From Armatimonadota bacterium (lineage in GTDB: Bacteria; Armatimonadota; Armatimonadia; Armatimonadales; Capsulimonadaceae): a stretch of DNA of 32,194 nucleotides. The notes under the pieces are model-generated. The model was given only the letters and a program-made list of their open reading frames with translations. It was not told where the DNA came from and did no database searches. Made by a program: the position numbers and the translations under genes. Of the stretch, positions 1-8,289 are shown piece after piece; within the stretch, counting starts at the first letter, position 1; each line of letters begins with the position of its first letter. The stretch lies in NCBI GenBank assembly GCA_025353925.1, contig JANXNV010000049.1:1-32194 (forward strand). The letters are read 5' to 3'.

Positions 1-1541
1 GAGCCGCCGTAGGCGATCTTGGGGTCGGTCGGGTGGAGGGCGATGCCGGTAAACTGCACCGTATCCAGATTGCTATTCAAATCGCTCCAGGTGGCGGTGC
101 TGAGGTTGACCGTGTCGCCCGATCCCGGATTGGAATACGGGTTTTCCAGCCGCCAGATACCGCCGTCGTTGCCGTCCAGCAGCTTCGAGCCGTCGGCAGT
201 GAAGGTGAGGGCATGCAGGTCGGTGTGCGGACCTTTGAAGCCGCTACCGATGGAGTAGTCCTGAAACGTGTCCCCACCGTCCTGCGAGCCGGCAAGGGCA
301 AATAAGTTGCCGTAGCCGGAGGAACCATTCGGGGGATAATTGACCTGTCCACCGGCAAAGACGACATTCGGATTGGTCGGGCTGACGACGATCGCATTGT
401 CATACCACCCCTGGCCGCCCAGATAATTCGGGACGGCGGTCTTTTTAGTCCAGGTCGTACCGCTGTCGGTGGTCAAATAGAGGCCGAGGAGTCCTCCACC
501 GCTGCCCGTCGTCTTTGCGATGGACGCATACACGATATTGGGGCTGGAAGTGGCCAGGGCTAGAGAAATGCGACCCGGCCCGCTTGGCAGTCCCCCACCG
601 AGAAGCGCCCAATTAGTGCCGCCATTCGTCGTCTTATAGATTCCATTGCTGCCAGATCCGTCGATGTTTCCGATGGCGGCATACAGGGTGTTCGGAGTCG
701 TCGGATCAATCGCGAGATCGGTAAACGGATAAAGCGTATTGATCGAGGCGAATGTGTTGGTCCAGTTCGCACCGCCATCGGTCGTTTTCCAGATGCCAGC
801 TTGTCCACTGACGCCATTCGCCGCAAATGTTGTGGCGATGTAAACCGTACTGGCATCGGTTGGGCTGATGACGATGCGGGAGATGGCCTGACGGTTAAAG
901 ACCCCAGCAGGACCGGTGATCAGGGACCAGGTAGTCCCGCCATTCGCGGACTTCAGCAGGCCGATGCCATACTTGGAATCGCCGGAGAAGTTCGCTTCCC
1001 CGGTACCGGCATAGACGACGTTATGATTGCTCGGGGCGACAGCGATGCTGCCCATGGCGGTATCGCCCAGGAAGTCGGTCAGCGGGATGTAGGAAGCCCC
1101 GCCGTTGGTGGTCTTCCAGACGCCGCCCCCAGCGGCGGCGACGTAAAACGTGTTCGGGTCGGTCGGGTCTATTGCGATCCCGGCGACGCGCCCGGAGGCA
1201 TCCTGGAGGGTTGCACTGACCGCGCCGGAGTTATTATGCAGGACATCCGGTCCGGCGGAAAGCCAGCCAAATGCGGTGATATTTGGACTCGCGGCGCCGC
1301 CGGTGCGCGGGACGAGCGGGCCGCGTGTCGCTCGGCTGCCGTAGCGGGGGGCCGAGACGAAGCTCGGGCCGGATATGACCGCCGGGACGTCGCCGTCGCC
1401 AGGTGCAATCGGAGTCACTGGAAAATGCCGATGCGTGATTAACGGCGGGACCAGCGGATCCTGCGCTGCGGCTCCCGCCGCCAGCAGGCCAACAGCCATC
1501 GCACTGAGCGCGAGCGTGCGGGAGAGAGAAGACAGAGTCAT
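1..1541 (-). CDS. Secreted Asp-box (BNR/sialidase-like) repeat protein, C-terminus beyond window
   Basis: The minus strand is open without a stop from an ATG at 1541 to the window edge, about 513 codons, so the 3' end is missing. An AAAGGGG ribosome binding site lies 7-8 bases upstream of the ATG. The first 26 or so residues form a signal peptide ending in AAAQ, which places the protein outside the cytoplasm. From about residue 140 the sequence carries repeats of the type VWKTTNGG, KSANGGTTW, WKTTDGGANW, YKTTNGGTNW and TTDSGTTW, about 53 residues apart. These match the Asp-box turn (S/T-x-D/N-x-G-x-T-W) found in BNR, sialidase-like and VPS10-like beta-propellers. Between them recur segments of the type DPTDPNTFYVA. 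The fold is well supported. The ligand or enzymatic activity is unknown, and many such propellers are not enzymes. Confidence 0.85.
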   Translation of the reverse strand, partial: MTLSSLSRTLALSAMAVGLLAAGAAAQDPLVPPLITHRHFPVTPIAPGDGDVPAVISGPSFVSAPRYGSRATRGPLVPRTGGAASPNITAFGWLSAGPDVLHNNSGAVSATLQDASGRVAGIAIDPTDPNTFYVAAAGGGVWKTTNGGASYIPLTDFLGDTAMGSIAVAPSNHNVVYAGTGEANFSGDSKYGIGLLKSANGGTTWSLITGPAGVFNRQAISRIVISPTDASTVYIATTFAANGVSGQAGIWKTTDGGANWTNTFASINTLYPFTDLAIDPTTPNTLYAAIGNIDGSGSNGIYKTTNGGTNWALLGGGLPSGPGRISLALATSSPNIVYASIAKTTGSGGGLLGLYLTTDSGTTWTKKTAVPNYLGGQGWYDNAIVVSPTNPNVVFAGGQVNYPPNGSSGYGNLFALAGSQDGGDTFQDYSIGSGFKGPHTDLHALTFTADGSKLLDGNDGGIWRLENPYSNPGSGDTVNLSTATWSDLNSNLDTVQFTGIALHPTDPKIAYGG

Positions 1542-1688
1542 AACAGTACCCCTTTAAGAGAGCGAGACGTGACGCAAAAAATTGTGCTGGATTGGGGAGG
1601 CCGGAAGATCTTGAGGAAGCCGCCCTGTAAATACCAATCAACAGCATTGCGTTGTGGCTGAGGCGACAGCAGACTACCTAGCGAACAC

Positions 1689-1717
1689 ACTATAACATGA
1701 TTTTCGCCGCCTGTCAA
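1689..1717 (-). promoter_or_regulatory. Sigma-70 promoter of the Asp-box repeat gene
   Basis: On the minus strand TTGACA (1712-1717) and TATAGT (1689-1694) are separated by exactly 17 bases, a near-consensus housekeeping promoter. The start codon at 1541 lies about 140 bases downstream, giving a long leader. Confidence 0.75.
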
Positions 1718-1945
1718 CACTTTTTCGCGTTATTTTTAAACGCTTCATTCCTCCGCCGAGTTTCCCCCCGTACTTCTACCAATAATCCTAATCTCTCCCT
1801 GACCCGAAGATAAGAGCGGCAGTCACCTCGCGGCGGCGGCCCTGAAACCAATCCGACCTTTACGCGCTTTCGGGCGCGAACACAATATTTTTACGGGACC
1901 CGAAATAAAACGGGCCTGAACTTTGATTTTCCTGGAGAACAGTTT
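1718..1945. other. Intergenic region between two divergent secreted-protein genes
   Basis: The rest of the 404-base gap between the divergent genes holds no open frame I can support. Near its right end there is a small hairpin (CGCGC/GCGCG around 1863-1879) and an inverted CCCG/CGGG pair around 1900-1915. I found no convincing -35/-10 pair for the rightward gene, so its promoter remains unidentified. Confidence 0.4.
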
Positions 1946-4726
1946 ATGAAAGTCCCCCTGCTCCCAGCCTGGGCGTTATGCGCACTTGCCGGCACTCTGT
2001 CCGCTGTCTTACCGGTGCTCGCGCAGCCGTCCGTGCCTTCCGGCCCGAGTGCCGTGACCTCGGTTCGCTTCTGCCCGCGGCCAGGCTATGCATACCGTAT
2101 GGTCGGCGGCCGGTTCCAAGGCAGCATCAACAAACTCAACTGGACGACCATTGCGTCCATTTCCACGACACCCCCCGATAACCAGTGGAGCACCCTCACA
2201 ATCGGCAGCTACATCAACCGCGTGTCGTTCCGCTACCTGCGCTATCTGCCGCCGTCCGGCAGCTACGGCAATATCGCCGAGCTGGAGTTCACTGGCGGAC
2301 CCAAGCGAGCGAAGCTGAACGGCGTTCCGTTTGGAACACCCGGTATGGACCGGAATTACGGCGACTATTATACGAATGCTTTTGACGGTAATTTGAGTAC
2401 CTACTTCGATGCGTGTGCCCCTAGCGGTGCCGCTATCGGCATCGACTTGAATGCACCGTTTGTTCCCGGACCGCCTCAGCCACCGGTGCGTCTGCTCCCG
2501 GCCTCTCCCACCGGCCTGGCCGCGACCGCGGAGTTTACACCGGACTGCACAAAAACCGGTGGGATCGCCATGCCCCATGTCGCATTATCCTGGAAGTCTG
2601 TGGCTGGCGGCAGCTACTATACGATCTACCGAAACGGTGCTGCCGTGCAGGCGGGGGTCACCCCCTGCGGCTGGACGGACATGGACATCACCAGCGGGCA
2701 AACCTATGCGTATGAACTCTCGGCTACCGGCCCCGGCGGCGAAGGGCCGCGCTGCGCTCCCGTCTCCGTCACGGCTCCCTCACCGCAGGTTAGTGCCCTG
2801 ATGACTCCTCCTGCCAATCTTTGCATCGCTGGTCTATGGATGGGATCGACGGCAAACATCCTCTCCTGGCAGCCTGTTCCGGGTGCCGCCGGATACAACG
2901 TATACGTCTCGGATGTTCGCGTTGGGACCGGCCTGACTGTTCCGAACTTCACGCTGACGCCGAACATGCTTTGGGGTGGTGCTCTGTTCACCGTGACGAG
3001 TGTGGACGCTCAAGGCATGGAAAGCATTCCGTCGGCACCGGCGGGAGTACTCGCCGTGTCCAATCCTGCTCTGCCCGCGAATTGGTGGGCCTGTACCCCG
3101 GAAGTTCCCTCTGTTCTGGTCATCGTACCTCAGTGGAATCAGGGCAGCCCCAGAAACTTTATCACCTGGCGCGGCCACTCTTCCGACACGGTCTATAACG
3201 TCAGCCGTGACGGCAGGAAAGTCGCCAGCGGACTCTCGAACCAATATTTTTTCGATGCCGATGTCAAACCCGGTGAAAGCCATTCGTATGCTGTGACCGG
3301 AGTCAACACGGACTGGCCGGTCCCCGTTGAAGGGATACTCTCGCCTTCGATCTCTACCGTCACCCTGGACAGCCCACTCACGAAGGCAACCGGCAAAGTG
3401 ACCATCACAGAAGTAGTTGCGAACGATGACAGTGCCGTGATCTTCATCAAGCCAGTGCCAGGCGCAACGGATTACCGCGTTTACGACATACACAACCCGG
3501 CACGAGCCAAATATGCCGGTCAGATCACGTATCAGAAATCGCAGTGTGCGGATCTGCCGCGCATGGCTCTCAGCATCGAATGGAACGGCATCAATCCCGC
3601 AGTCGGCGCGGATTTGGTGGTGGAAGCCGTGGATAAGCTGGGACCGTTCCAGCGCATGGACGGTATCATCGGCTCGGGAGCAATGAAAATGAGCGGTATC
3701 AGCGGCCAGGCGATGAACGGGCAGGGCGACCCGTCCAATGTTCCCGAGACCCTGGCTCAATCCGAGGTTTTTCATGTGAACTGCGCTCCCGTTTCCCTGA
3801 AGGGTGCGCAGGCGTTCTTCGACACCTTTCAGACCAGCCAGCCGTTTGTCAAACAGCCGCTGCCAGCGTATGTGCCGCCCGGCAGCCAGTACTACGGGGA
3901 GTTACACGATTACGCGGCGTATGATAACGACAAATGGGAAGTGCGGCAGTACGGCGCAGACCTGACCAACTCTCAGTTCTTCGTTATGGACAACCACTTC
4001 ATGGACACGACCTATGACGGCGGCGGTCCAGGCTCTCCCAATCCGTCCCATAATAATGTCGCCTCGATGGTGATGATGCCTAAAGCTACGGCGGATATTT
4101 CCGGGGGCAAAGTCCTGCACATCACTTTCGAGGCGGATGCTCACCTCTCAGGCCGCCGCTGGCTGGAGGTTGGGATCGGAGAAGCGGGAGATGAACTGAT
4201 TAACATCGCCAAATTCGAAACTCATAACCAGGGGCCAACCACCAGCGGAAAATTCATGCGCTGGCAGATTCAAAATGAGAATATGAATTTGGACATGTTC
4301 CCATCGCTTGGCGGAGTCTACTCGCGCGTTGATCTGCTTCAGTTCAGCGACTGGAACGATGCTCAGACGACCTCGCGCATCTACTGGGATCATACGGGAC
4401 CACTGGCAAACGGTACACCGCAGGATCTGGACAAACGGCACAAGTTTGACCTGTATGTCTCCAAGACGCATTATCGCCTCCAGGAAACGATGCCCGGGGG
4501 CCTGTACAACACGGTGCGGGAGCGAGACTTCCCGGCTGGTACGAGCCTGCCCTTCGATAAGTGCCAGGTCTATTTTGTCCATCAGGTCTATCACACATGG
4601 AATGAATACCATGAGATGAAAGACTATAATCCCGGCGAACAATACTGGTATAATCAGCGTGCATTCGCTGATGAGCGCCACTGGGATAACATGGGATTTG
4701 AGGTGCTGAGTGCGTTTCCCAATTAA
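1946..4726 (+). CDS. Secreted 926-residue protein with discoidin-like and fibronectin III-like domains
   Basis: The product starts with a signal peptide (about residues 1-27, ending in VLAQ). Residues about 40-170 resemble a discoidin/F5-8C-type domain: SFRYLRYLPPSGSYGNIAELEF, then NAFDGNLSTYFDA, is the usual pattern of galactose-binding-like folds. Residues about 180-280, 285-375, 390-475 and 480-570 look like fibronectin III-like modules, with ALSWKSVAGGSYYTIYRNG and ILSWQPVPGAAGYNVYVSD as their clearest signatures. The last 280 residues (from about 640) form a separate aromatic-rich, probably beta-sandwich domain that I cannot name. GGAG lies about 10 bases before the ATG. It is divergent from the Asp-box gene, so the pair may share a surface function. 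It could be a carbohydrate-binding or adhesive protein, but no catalytic motif is recognised. Confidence 0.85.
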   Translation: MKVPLLPAWALCALAGTLSAVLPVLAQPSVPSGPSAVTSVRFCPRPGYAYRMVGGRFQGSINKLNWTTIASISTTPPDNQWSTLTIGSYINRVSFRYLRYLPPSGSYGNIAELEFTGGPKRAKLNGVPFGTPGMDRNYGDYYTNAFDGNLSTYFDACAPSGAAIGIDLNAPFVPGPPQPPVRLLPASPTGLAATAEFTPDCTKTGGIAMPHVALSWKSVAGGSYYTIYRNGAAVQAGVTPCGWTDMDITSGQTYAYELSATGPGGEGPRCAPVSVTAPSPQVSALMTPPANLCIAGLWMGSTANILSWQPVPGAAGYNVYVSDVRVGTGLTVPNFTLTPNMLWGGALFTVTSVDAQGMESIPSAPAGVLAVSNPALPANWWACTPEVPSVLVIVPQWNQGSPRNFITWRGHSSDTVYNVSRDGRKVASGLSNQYFFDADVKPGESHSYAVTGVNTDWPVPVEGILSPSISTVTLDSPLTKATGKVTITEVVANDDSAVIFIKPVPGATDYRVYDIHNPARAKYAGQITYQKSQCADLPRMALSIEWNGINPAVGADLVVEAVDKLGPFQRMDGIIGSGAMKMSGISGQAMNGQGDPSNVPETLAQSEVFHVNCAPVSLKGAQAFFDTFQTSQPFVKQPLPAYVPPGSQYYGELHDYAAYDNDKWEVRQYGADLTNSQFFVMDNHFMDTTYDGGGPGSPNPSHNNVASMVMMPKATADISGGKVLHITFEADAHLSGRRWLEVGIGEAGDELINIAKFETHNQGPTTSGKFMRWQIQNENMNLDMFPSLGGVYSRVDLLQFSDWNDAQTTSRIYWDHTGPLANGTPQDLDKRHKFDLYVSKTHYRLQETMPGGLYNTVRERDFPAGTSLPFDKCQVYFVHQVYHTWNEYHEMKDYNPGEQYWYNQRAFADERHWDNMGFEVLSAFPN

Positions 4727-4787
4727 CACTCACTCAAACAAGTCGCAGACATAAGACATAGGCTGTCAACTCTGCGGAACATGTAAA

Positions 4788-4816
4788 AAAGGGGAGTGGC
4801 TCAGCCGCTCCCCTTT
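4788..4816. terminator. Bidirectional intrinsic terminator hairpin
   Basis: A 13-bp stem (4788-4800 with 4804-4816) with a single G-T pair closes on a TCA triloop. Read on the minus strand it is followed by six T residues, an excellent terminator for leftward transcription. On the plus strand the T run is short (TTT, then CTGAGCTTTT), so it would serve the 926-residue gene less strongly. Confidence 0.75.
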
Positions 4817-5001
4817 CTGAGCTTTTGACCGGCAGGGGATATCCAAAGATGCTTGGAAATGGGGTAGAGCTTATCACGGCACTCGTCTGCACGCGCAACC
4901 GGGGCAGCAGCCTTGTCCCAACGATAGCCTCCTGAAATGCGGGCATTGGCGATTTGCCGTCGTTCCGCTTTATGAGCTGGGGCGTTTTGCGCTTTGGCCA
5001 C
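4801..5001 (-). CDS. Possible small basic protein (66 aa), unrecognised
   Basis: This is a GTG-initiated frame of 66 codons with an AGGAG about 11 bases upstream. It is rich in Ala, Lys and Arg, with no signal peptide or membrane segment. Its stop codon falls in the loop of the terminator hairpin, which is strongest for this strand. That is the main reason to consider the frame real, because otherwise a leftward terminator here would have no gene to serve. A weak TTGGAT/TTATAC pair with 19-base spacing lies upstream. I do not recognise the protein. It may equally be a gene remnant or chance. Confidence 0.3.
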   Translation of the reverse strand: MAKAQNAPAHKAERRQIANARISGGYRWDKAAAPVARADECRDKLYPISKHLWISPAGQKLRKGSG

Positions 5002-5169
5002 TTCTCTGGGATCTCCTGCATTTACGCAGGCCGCGCGGTCTTGGGCGAATCACAGCGTTTTCTTCCGGCTTCGTATAAGGCTGGAGCACCAAGGTCGATC
5101 CAAGAACGCTGCGGTTCCTCACGCAGTAAGAAACAATAAACCACCTGGAATGACTTGAGCGAGACTCTT

Positions 5170-5185
5170 TGGCATGAAATTTGCA
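5170..5185 (+). promoter_or_regulatory. Sigma-54 (-24/-12) promoter of the glycosyltransferase operon
   Basis: TGGCATG (5170-5176), four bases, then TTGC (5181-5184) and A matches the RpoN consensus TGGCACG-N4-TTGCW at all but one defined position. Transcription would start near 5196. The same TTGGCATG-N4-NTGCA pattern recurs upstream of 10563 and 11841. Confidence 0.7.
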
Positions 5186-5242
5186 GCATGCCGAGCATGA
5201 GGCGCGTATCGCTGCCCTCTTCAGGTCGCGGGAGCACGAATT

Positions 5243-5246
5243 GGAG
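5243..5246 (+). promoter_or_regulatory. Ribosome binding site that fixes a TTG start
   Basis: GGAG sits seven bases before a TTG at 5254. It supports that codon as the start of the first glycosyltransferase, rather than the ATGs at 5188 and 5197. The first of these lies upstream of the predicted sigma-54 transcription start, and the second practically on it. Confidence 0.6.
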
Positions 5247-5253
5247 TCATGAA

Positions 5254-6216
5254 TTGCCGACAGTCAGTGTTATAATTCCATACTACAAAGGCGAGAAATT
5301 TCTGGATGCCGCTATTCGCAGTGTGCTAAATCAAACGTTTTCGGATTGGGAACTTATCGTAGTTGACGATGGCAGTCCAGATAACGGCGTGGGTATTGCA
5401 GAGCAGCATGCTCGTGAGCAGCCCAAAGTGACGGTGGTCCGGATGCCGAATGGAGGCGTATCGTGTGCCAGAAATGTGGGTGTCACCCATGCGCGGCCTG
5501 GCAGTGAGTATCTGCTTTTTCTGGACCAGGACGATGAGCTGGAGACGTCCGCCCTCGACACGATGGTTGCTGGCCTCGGGGCGTATCCGGAAGCCGGAGC
5601 AGCCTATTTTTCCTTCACCGTCATCGATGACGAGGGGCAGCAGTTAGAGGGACCCGTTTCTGCAAAACGGTGCGTTCCGACCGCGACCGCCCCAGGCTGG
5701 CGAATGCTTCCGCCGGACTTGGCGGGAACGCCTCTCGTTGCACTCTTCACGCACCATGACGCCGTGCCCACCGTCACGCTTTTTCGGCGTCATCTGTTCG
5801 AGAGGACGGGTGGCTGGGATGAAAACTTCCGGCATGCATTCGAAGATCAAGACATGCTCTGGCAATGTGCCGTCCTCGCCCCAGTCGTGTATCTCCCCGT
5901 ACCAGTCGCGCGTAAGCGAGATCATCTGTCCAACAACGTAAAGCAATCGTTGACACCTGGGTTTCGGCAGCTTGCCAACAAATGGTGGCAGGGAAAGCAT
6001 TTGACGCCGGAGACCCGCACTCGTGTGCGGCTCGCGATGGCACAAGAAGCCCTTGTGACGGCCCGCCTTATCTTCCATGAGGCAGGACAGTCCTTTAGGA
6101 GCAAAGACTTTTCTCTCTCCGGAAAGCTGGTTTTTCGAGCTGCGCGAAAGCTTGCCTTGCATGTTGTGCGTATCCTTAGTGCAAGCCGAGGTACACAGGA
6201 TATTCCGCGAGCATGA
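5254..6216 (+). CDS. Glycosyltransferase family 2
   Basis: With the TTG start the protein is 320 residues and begins PTVSVIIPYYKGEKFLDAAI, the canonical first strand and nucleotide-binding loop of GT-A enzymes. VVDDGS (about residues 36-41) binds the nucleotide and DQDD (about 91-94) is the metal-binding DxD equivalent. FEDQDMLW further on fits the acceptor/catalytic acid region. It would transfer a sugar from a nucleotide donor to a growing glycan on the cytoplasmic face. The frame is open upstream to 5155, but the extra 33 codons overlap the sigma-54 promoter and look non-coding. The stop overlaps the next start by ATGA, so it is translationally coupled. Donor and acceptor are not predictable. 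Confidence 0.9.
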   Translation: MPTVSVIIPYYKGEKFLDAAIRSVLNQTFSDWELIVVDDGSPDNGVGIAEQHAREQPKVTVVRMPNGGVSCARNVGVTHARPGSEYLLFLDQDDELETSALDTMVAGLGAYPEAGAAYFSFTVIDDEGQQLEGPVSAKRCVPTATAPGWRMLPPDLAGTPLVALFTHHDAVPTVTLFRRHLFERTGGWDENFRHAFEDQDMLWQCAVLAPVVYLPVPVARKRDHLSNNVKQSLTPGFRQLANKWWQGKHLTPETRTRVRLAMAQEALVTARLIFHEAGQSFRSKDFSLSGKLVFRAARKLALHVVRILSASRGTQDIPRA

Positions 6217-6764
6217 AACTTAATTTCTTGCGACTGGGTCTCTCTGCAGTCATCGCAAACAGACTCCTTCCGAATGTCTCTTCCTGCGAAAGACTCCGAG
6301 CCGACTTGGCTCGGGCAATTCTTGGCGCGAAAATTGGCCGTGGGGTACACCTGCGTGCTCATGTGGATTTTGGAAATGACCCTTCCGGGATCACGATTGG
6401 GAATGGCTGCTACATCAACCGACGCTGTACGTTTTTTGCCGACTGGGGGTGCGCCATCACACTTGGGACCAAAGTCCATCTGGGGCCGGAAGTGATGCTT
6501 TGGACCGGCTCGCACCAGCTTGGCCTGCGTGCCGCGAGGTGCGGGGAAGGAACTGTGCGGCCTATTCGAATTGGAGATGGCTGCTGGCTCGGCGCGAGGG
6601 TGACTGTTATGGGGGGAGTCACCATCGGAAATGGAAGTGTGATCGGGGCGTCAGCCCTCGTCGTGAAAGATATAGCTCCGGACTCCCTGGTCGCGGGTGT
6701 TCCGGCAAAGCTGCTGCGGCTTCTCCCGCCTGATCCGCCGGAGGGCAACATCGCTTCATGTTGA
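6213..6764 (+). CDS. Hexapeptide-repeat acyltransferase (left-handed beta-helix)
   Basis: This 183-residue protein consists largely of imperfect hexapeptide turns ([LIV]-G-x-x-x-x): AKIGRGVHLRA, ITIGNGCYIN, ITLGTKVHLGP, IRIGDGCWLGA, VTIGNGSVIGA. It ends in the DSLVAGVPAKLLR segment typical of the Maa/WcaF/VatD class of CoA-dependent O- or N-acetyltransferases. The histidine in WTGSHQLG is a plausible catalytic residue. It overlaps the upstream glycosyltransferase by four bases and the downstream one by seven, in a tightly packed operon. The likely role is acetylation of a sugar in the polysaccharide. The acceptor is unknown. Confidence 0.88.
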   Translation: MKLNFLRLGLSAVIANRLLPNVSSCERLRADLARAILGAKIGRGVHLRAHVDFGNDPSGITIGNGCYINRRCTFFADWGCAITLGTKVHLGPEVMLWTGSHQLGLRAARCGEGTVRPIRIGDGCWLGARVTVMGGVTIGNGSVIGASALVVKDIAPDSLVAGVPAKLLRLLPPDPPEGNIASC

Positions 6765-7705
6765 TCTCCATCATTCTCAGTGCCCGAAATCGGGCAAGCA
6801 GCCTTAGTCAGGCACTGCAGTCGCCAAAGCATGTTGCAGTCCCTGACGAATGCAGCTGTGAACTGCTGGTGGTCGACAATAGCTCTACTGACCTGACTCC
6901 GGCAGTGATCACCGAAGCGAAGCTCCCAAATATGGTTGTGTGTCCTTTGTACGAACCTCGGATCGGTCAAAGCTGTGCCCGAAATGTAGGGGTCCTCGAA
7001 TCACGGGGTGAGCTAATTGTCTCCACAGATGACGATCTGCTGTATACCGCCGATTGGCTCGATAAGATGGTGGGGCCGGTACGACGCGGCGGGGCGGAGG
7101 AAGTGACTGGAGTGATGCACATCGCCCCACATCTGGAACGAGATTGGATGCTTCCACCGCACCGCACTTTACTGGCCGTTCCCTCTACTGATTCGCAGGC
7201 CGCGACGGAACTGATCGGTACGAACATGGCGATCCATCGACAGGTTTTGGAGCGTGTTCCAGGCTTCGATCCGGAGCTGGGGCCGGGCCAGCTTGGATTT
7301 GGTGAGGACACGCTGTTCGGTGCACAACTCCGGCAAGCTGGGCAAAGGACTGCGAGAGTTCCTTTAGATGCGGAGCACCATTTTCTGCCGGAACGTTTGA
7401 CCCGCGTGAACTTCCTTAGCCACCCCAAAAAGCTGAGGAGGAGTGCGGCTTACACGACCCACCACTGGGAGCATGAAAGCCTAAAAATGACTCGGGTGAA
7501 CTTTACCCGTAAGATCGCGCAGCTTGCGGTTTGGCGGGCGGCGCACCCGGCTGAGGTCCGTAACTCGGAGGGAATGCATCCCCGCGAGATACACCATCTG
7601 CGCTCTCTGCATCTTTACGGACAGGCACTCATCGAGCGAAGGCGTCCTCGAAACTACGAGCGGTATGGTCTGGTCAAAAAACTGGGTATACTGTCGACCT
7701 ATTGA
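6758..7705 (+). CDS. Glycosyltransferase family 2
   Basis: The 315-residue product begins MLISIILSARNRASSLSQAL, a GT-A start, followed by LLVVDNSSTDLT for nucleotide binding, RNVGV, and the metal-binding STDDD (about residue 90). GFGEDTLFGAQLR gives the ED motif seen near the catalytic base in this family. The C-terminal 80 residues are basic and rich in His and Arg and are not conserved with the first GT2 enzyme at 5254. The start overlaps the acyltransferase stop, and the stop overlaps a TTG start of the next gene. The sugar specificity is not predictable. Confidence 0.88.
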   Translation: MLISIILSARNRASSLSQALQSPKHVAVPDECSCELLVVDNSSTDLTPAVITEAKLPNMVVCPLYEPRIGQSCARNVGVLESRGELIVSTDDDLLYTADWLDKMVGPVRRGGAEEVTGVMHIAPHLERDWMLPPHRTLLAVPSTDSQAATELIGTNMAIHRQVLERVPGFDPELGPGQLGFGEDTLFGAQLRQAGQRTARVPLDAEHHFLPERLTRVNFLSHPKKLRRSAAYTTHHWEHESLKMTRVNFTRKIAQLAVWRAAHPAEVRNSEGMHPREIHHLRSLHLYGQALIERRRPRNYERYGLVKKLGILSTY

Positions 7706-8283
7706 TAAATGAATACATATCCGATTATTTAGCGTGTATGGCGGCTCTGCTCCGCAAGATTCCCGAGGCCGATGTGGGGCATGCCATTGGTCTGTTCCGG
7801 GACAATTACGAGAATGAGCGGCGTACAGTCTTCTGCGGCAATGGCGGCTCGGCAGCGACCGCCAGCCACCTGCCGGCGGATTTCCAGAAGAATATGTTCC
7901 TGCACTCAGGTAAGCCCTGGGAGATATTGTCTCTGGTCGACTCCGTGCCTCTGCTGACTGCCTGGAGCAATGATACCGACTACGCCAATGTCTTCGCCGG
8001 GCAGGTGCGGACCTGGGTGCGGCCCGGTGACCTGCTGGTGGCGATCAGCGGCAGCGGCAACTCCCCAAATATCTTAGCGGCGGTCGAGGCTGCCTCGGAG
8101 ATCGGGGCCGTCACGCTGGGGTGGAGCGGTTTTGGGGGTGGGCTGCTGGCGCAGAAGGCGCAGCATAATATCGTCATTCATTCGGATAATATGCAGATGG
8201 TCGAAGACGCCCACATGGTCATCGGCCACTTGATCTACTCGGCCCTGCGCGATACACTGCCGCAAACTTCAGCAGATGAGTAA
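7702..8283 (+). CDS. SIS-domain sugar-phosphate isomerase (GmhA-like)
   Basis: The product is 193 residues if read from TTG 7702, whose TTGA overlaps the preceding stop. ATG 7738 is an alternative that loses 12 residues. FCGNGGSAATASHLPADFQKN (about 44-64), with GNGGS, His56 and Asp60, closely follows the GmhA/DiaA signature. DYANVF (93-98) and ISGSGNSPNI (115-124) are further SIS phosphate-binding and substrate loops. GmhA converts sedoheptulose 7-phosphate to D-glycero-D-manno-heptose 7-phosphate, the first step of nucleotide-heptose synthesis. Its place among glycosyltransferases suggests that a heptose or related sugar enters the polysaccharide. The kinase and phosphatase that would complete the pathway are not in the window, so the substrate remains an inference. 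Confidence 0.85.
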   Translation: MINEYISDYLACMAALLRKIPEADVGHAIGLFRDNYENERRTVFCGNGGSAATASHLPADFQKNMFLHSGKPWEILSLVDSVPLLTAWSNDTDYANVFAGQVRTWVRPGDLLVAISGSGNSPNILAAVEAASEIGAVTLGWSGFGGGLLAQKAQHNIVIHSDNMQMVEDAHMVIGHLIYSALRDTLPQTSADE

Positions 8284-8289
8284 GAGAAT

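Noticed and set aside
2834-3775. 313-codon minus-strand frame
   Set aside because: It is antisense to the fibronectin-like region of the 926-residue protein and has no ribosome binding site or family resemblance.
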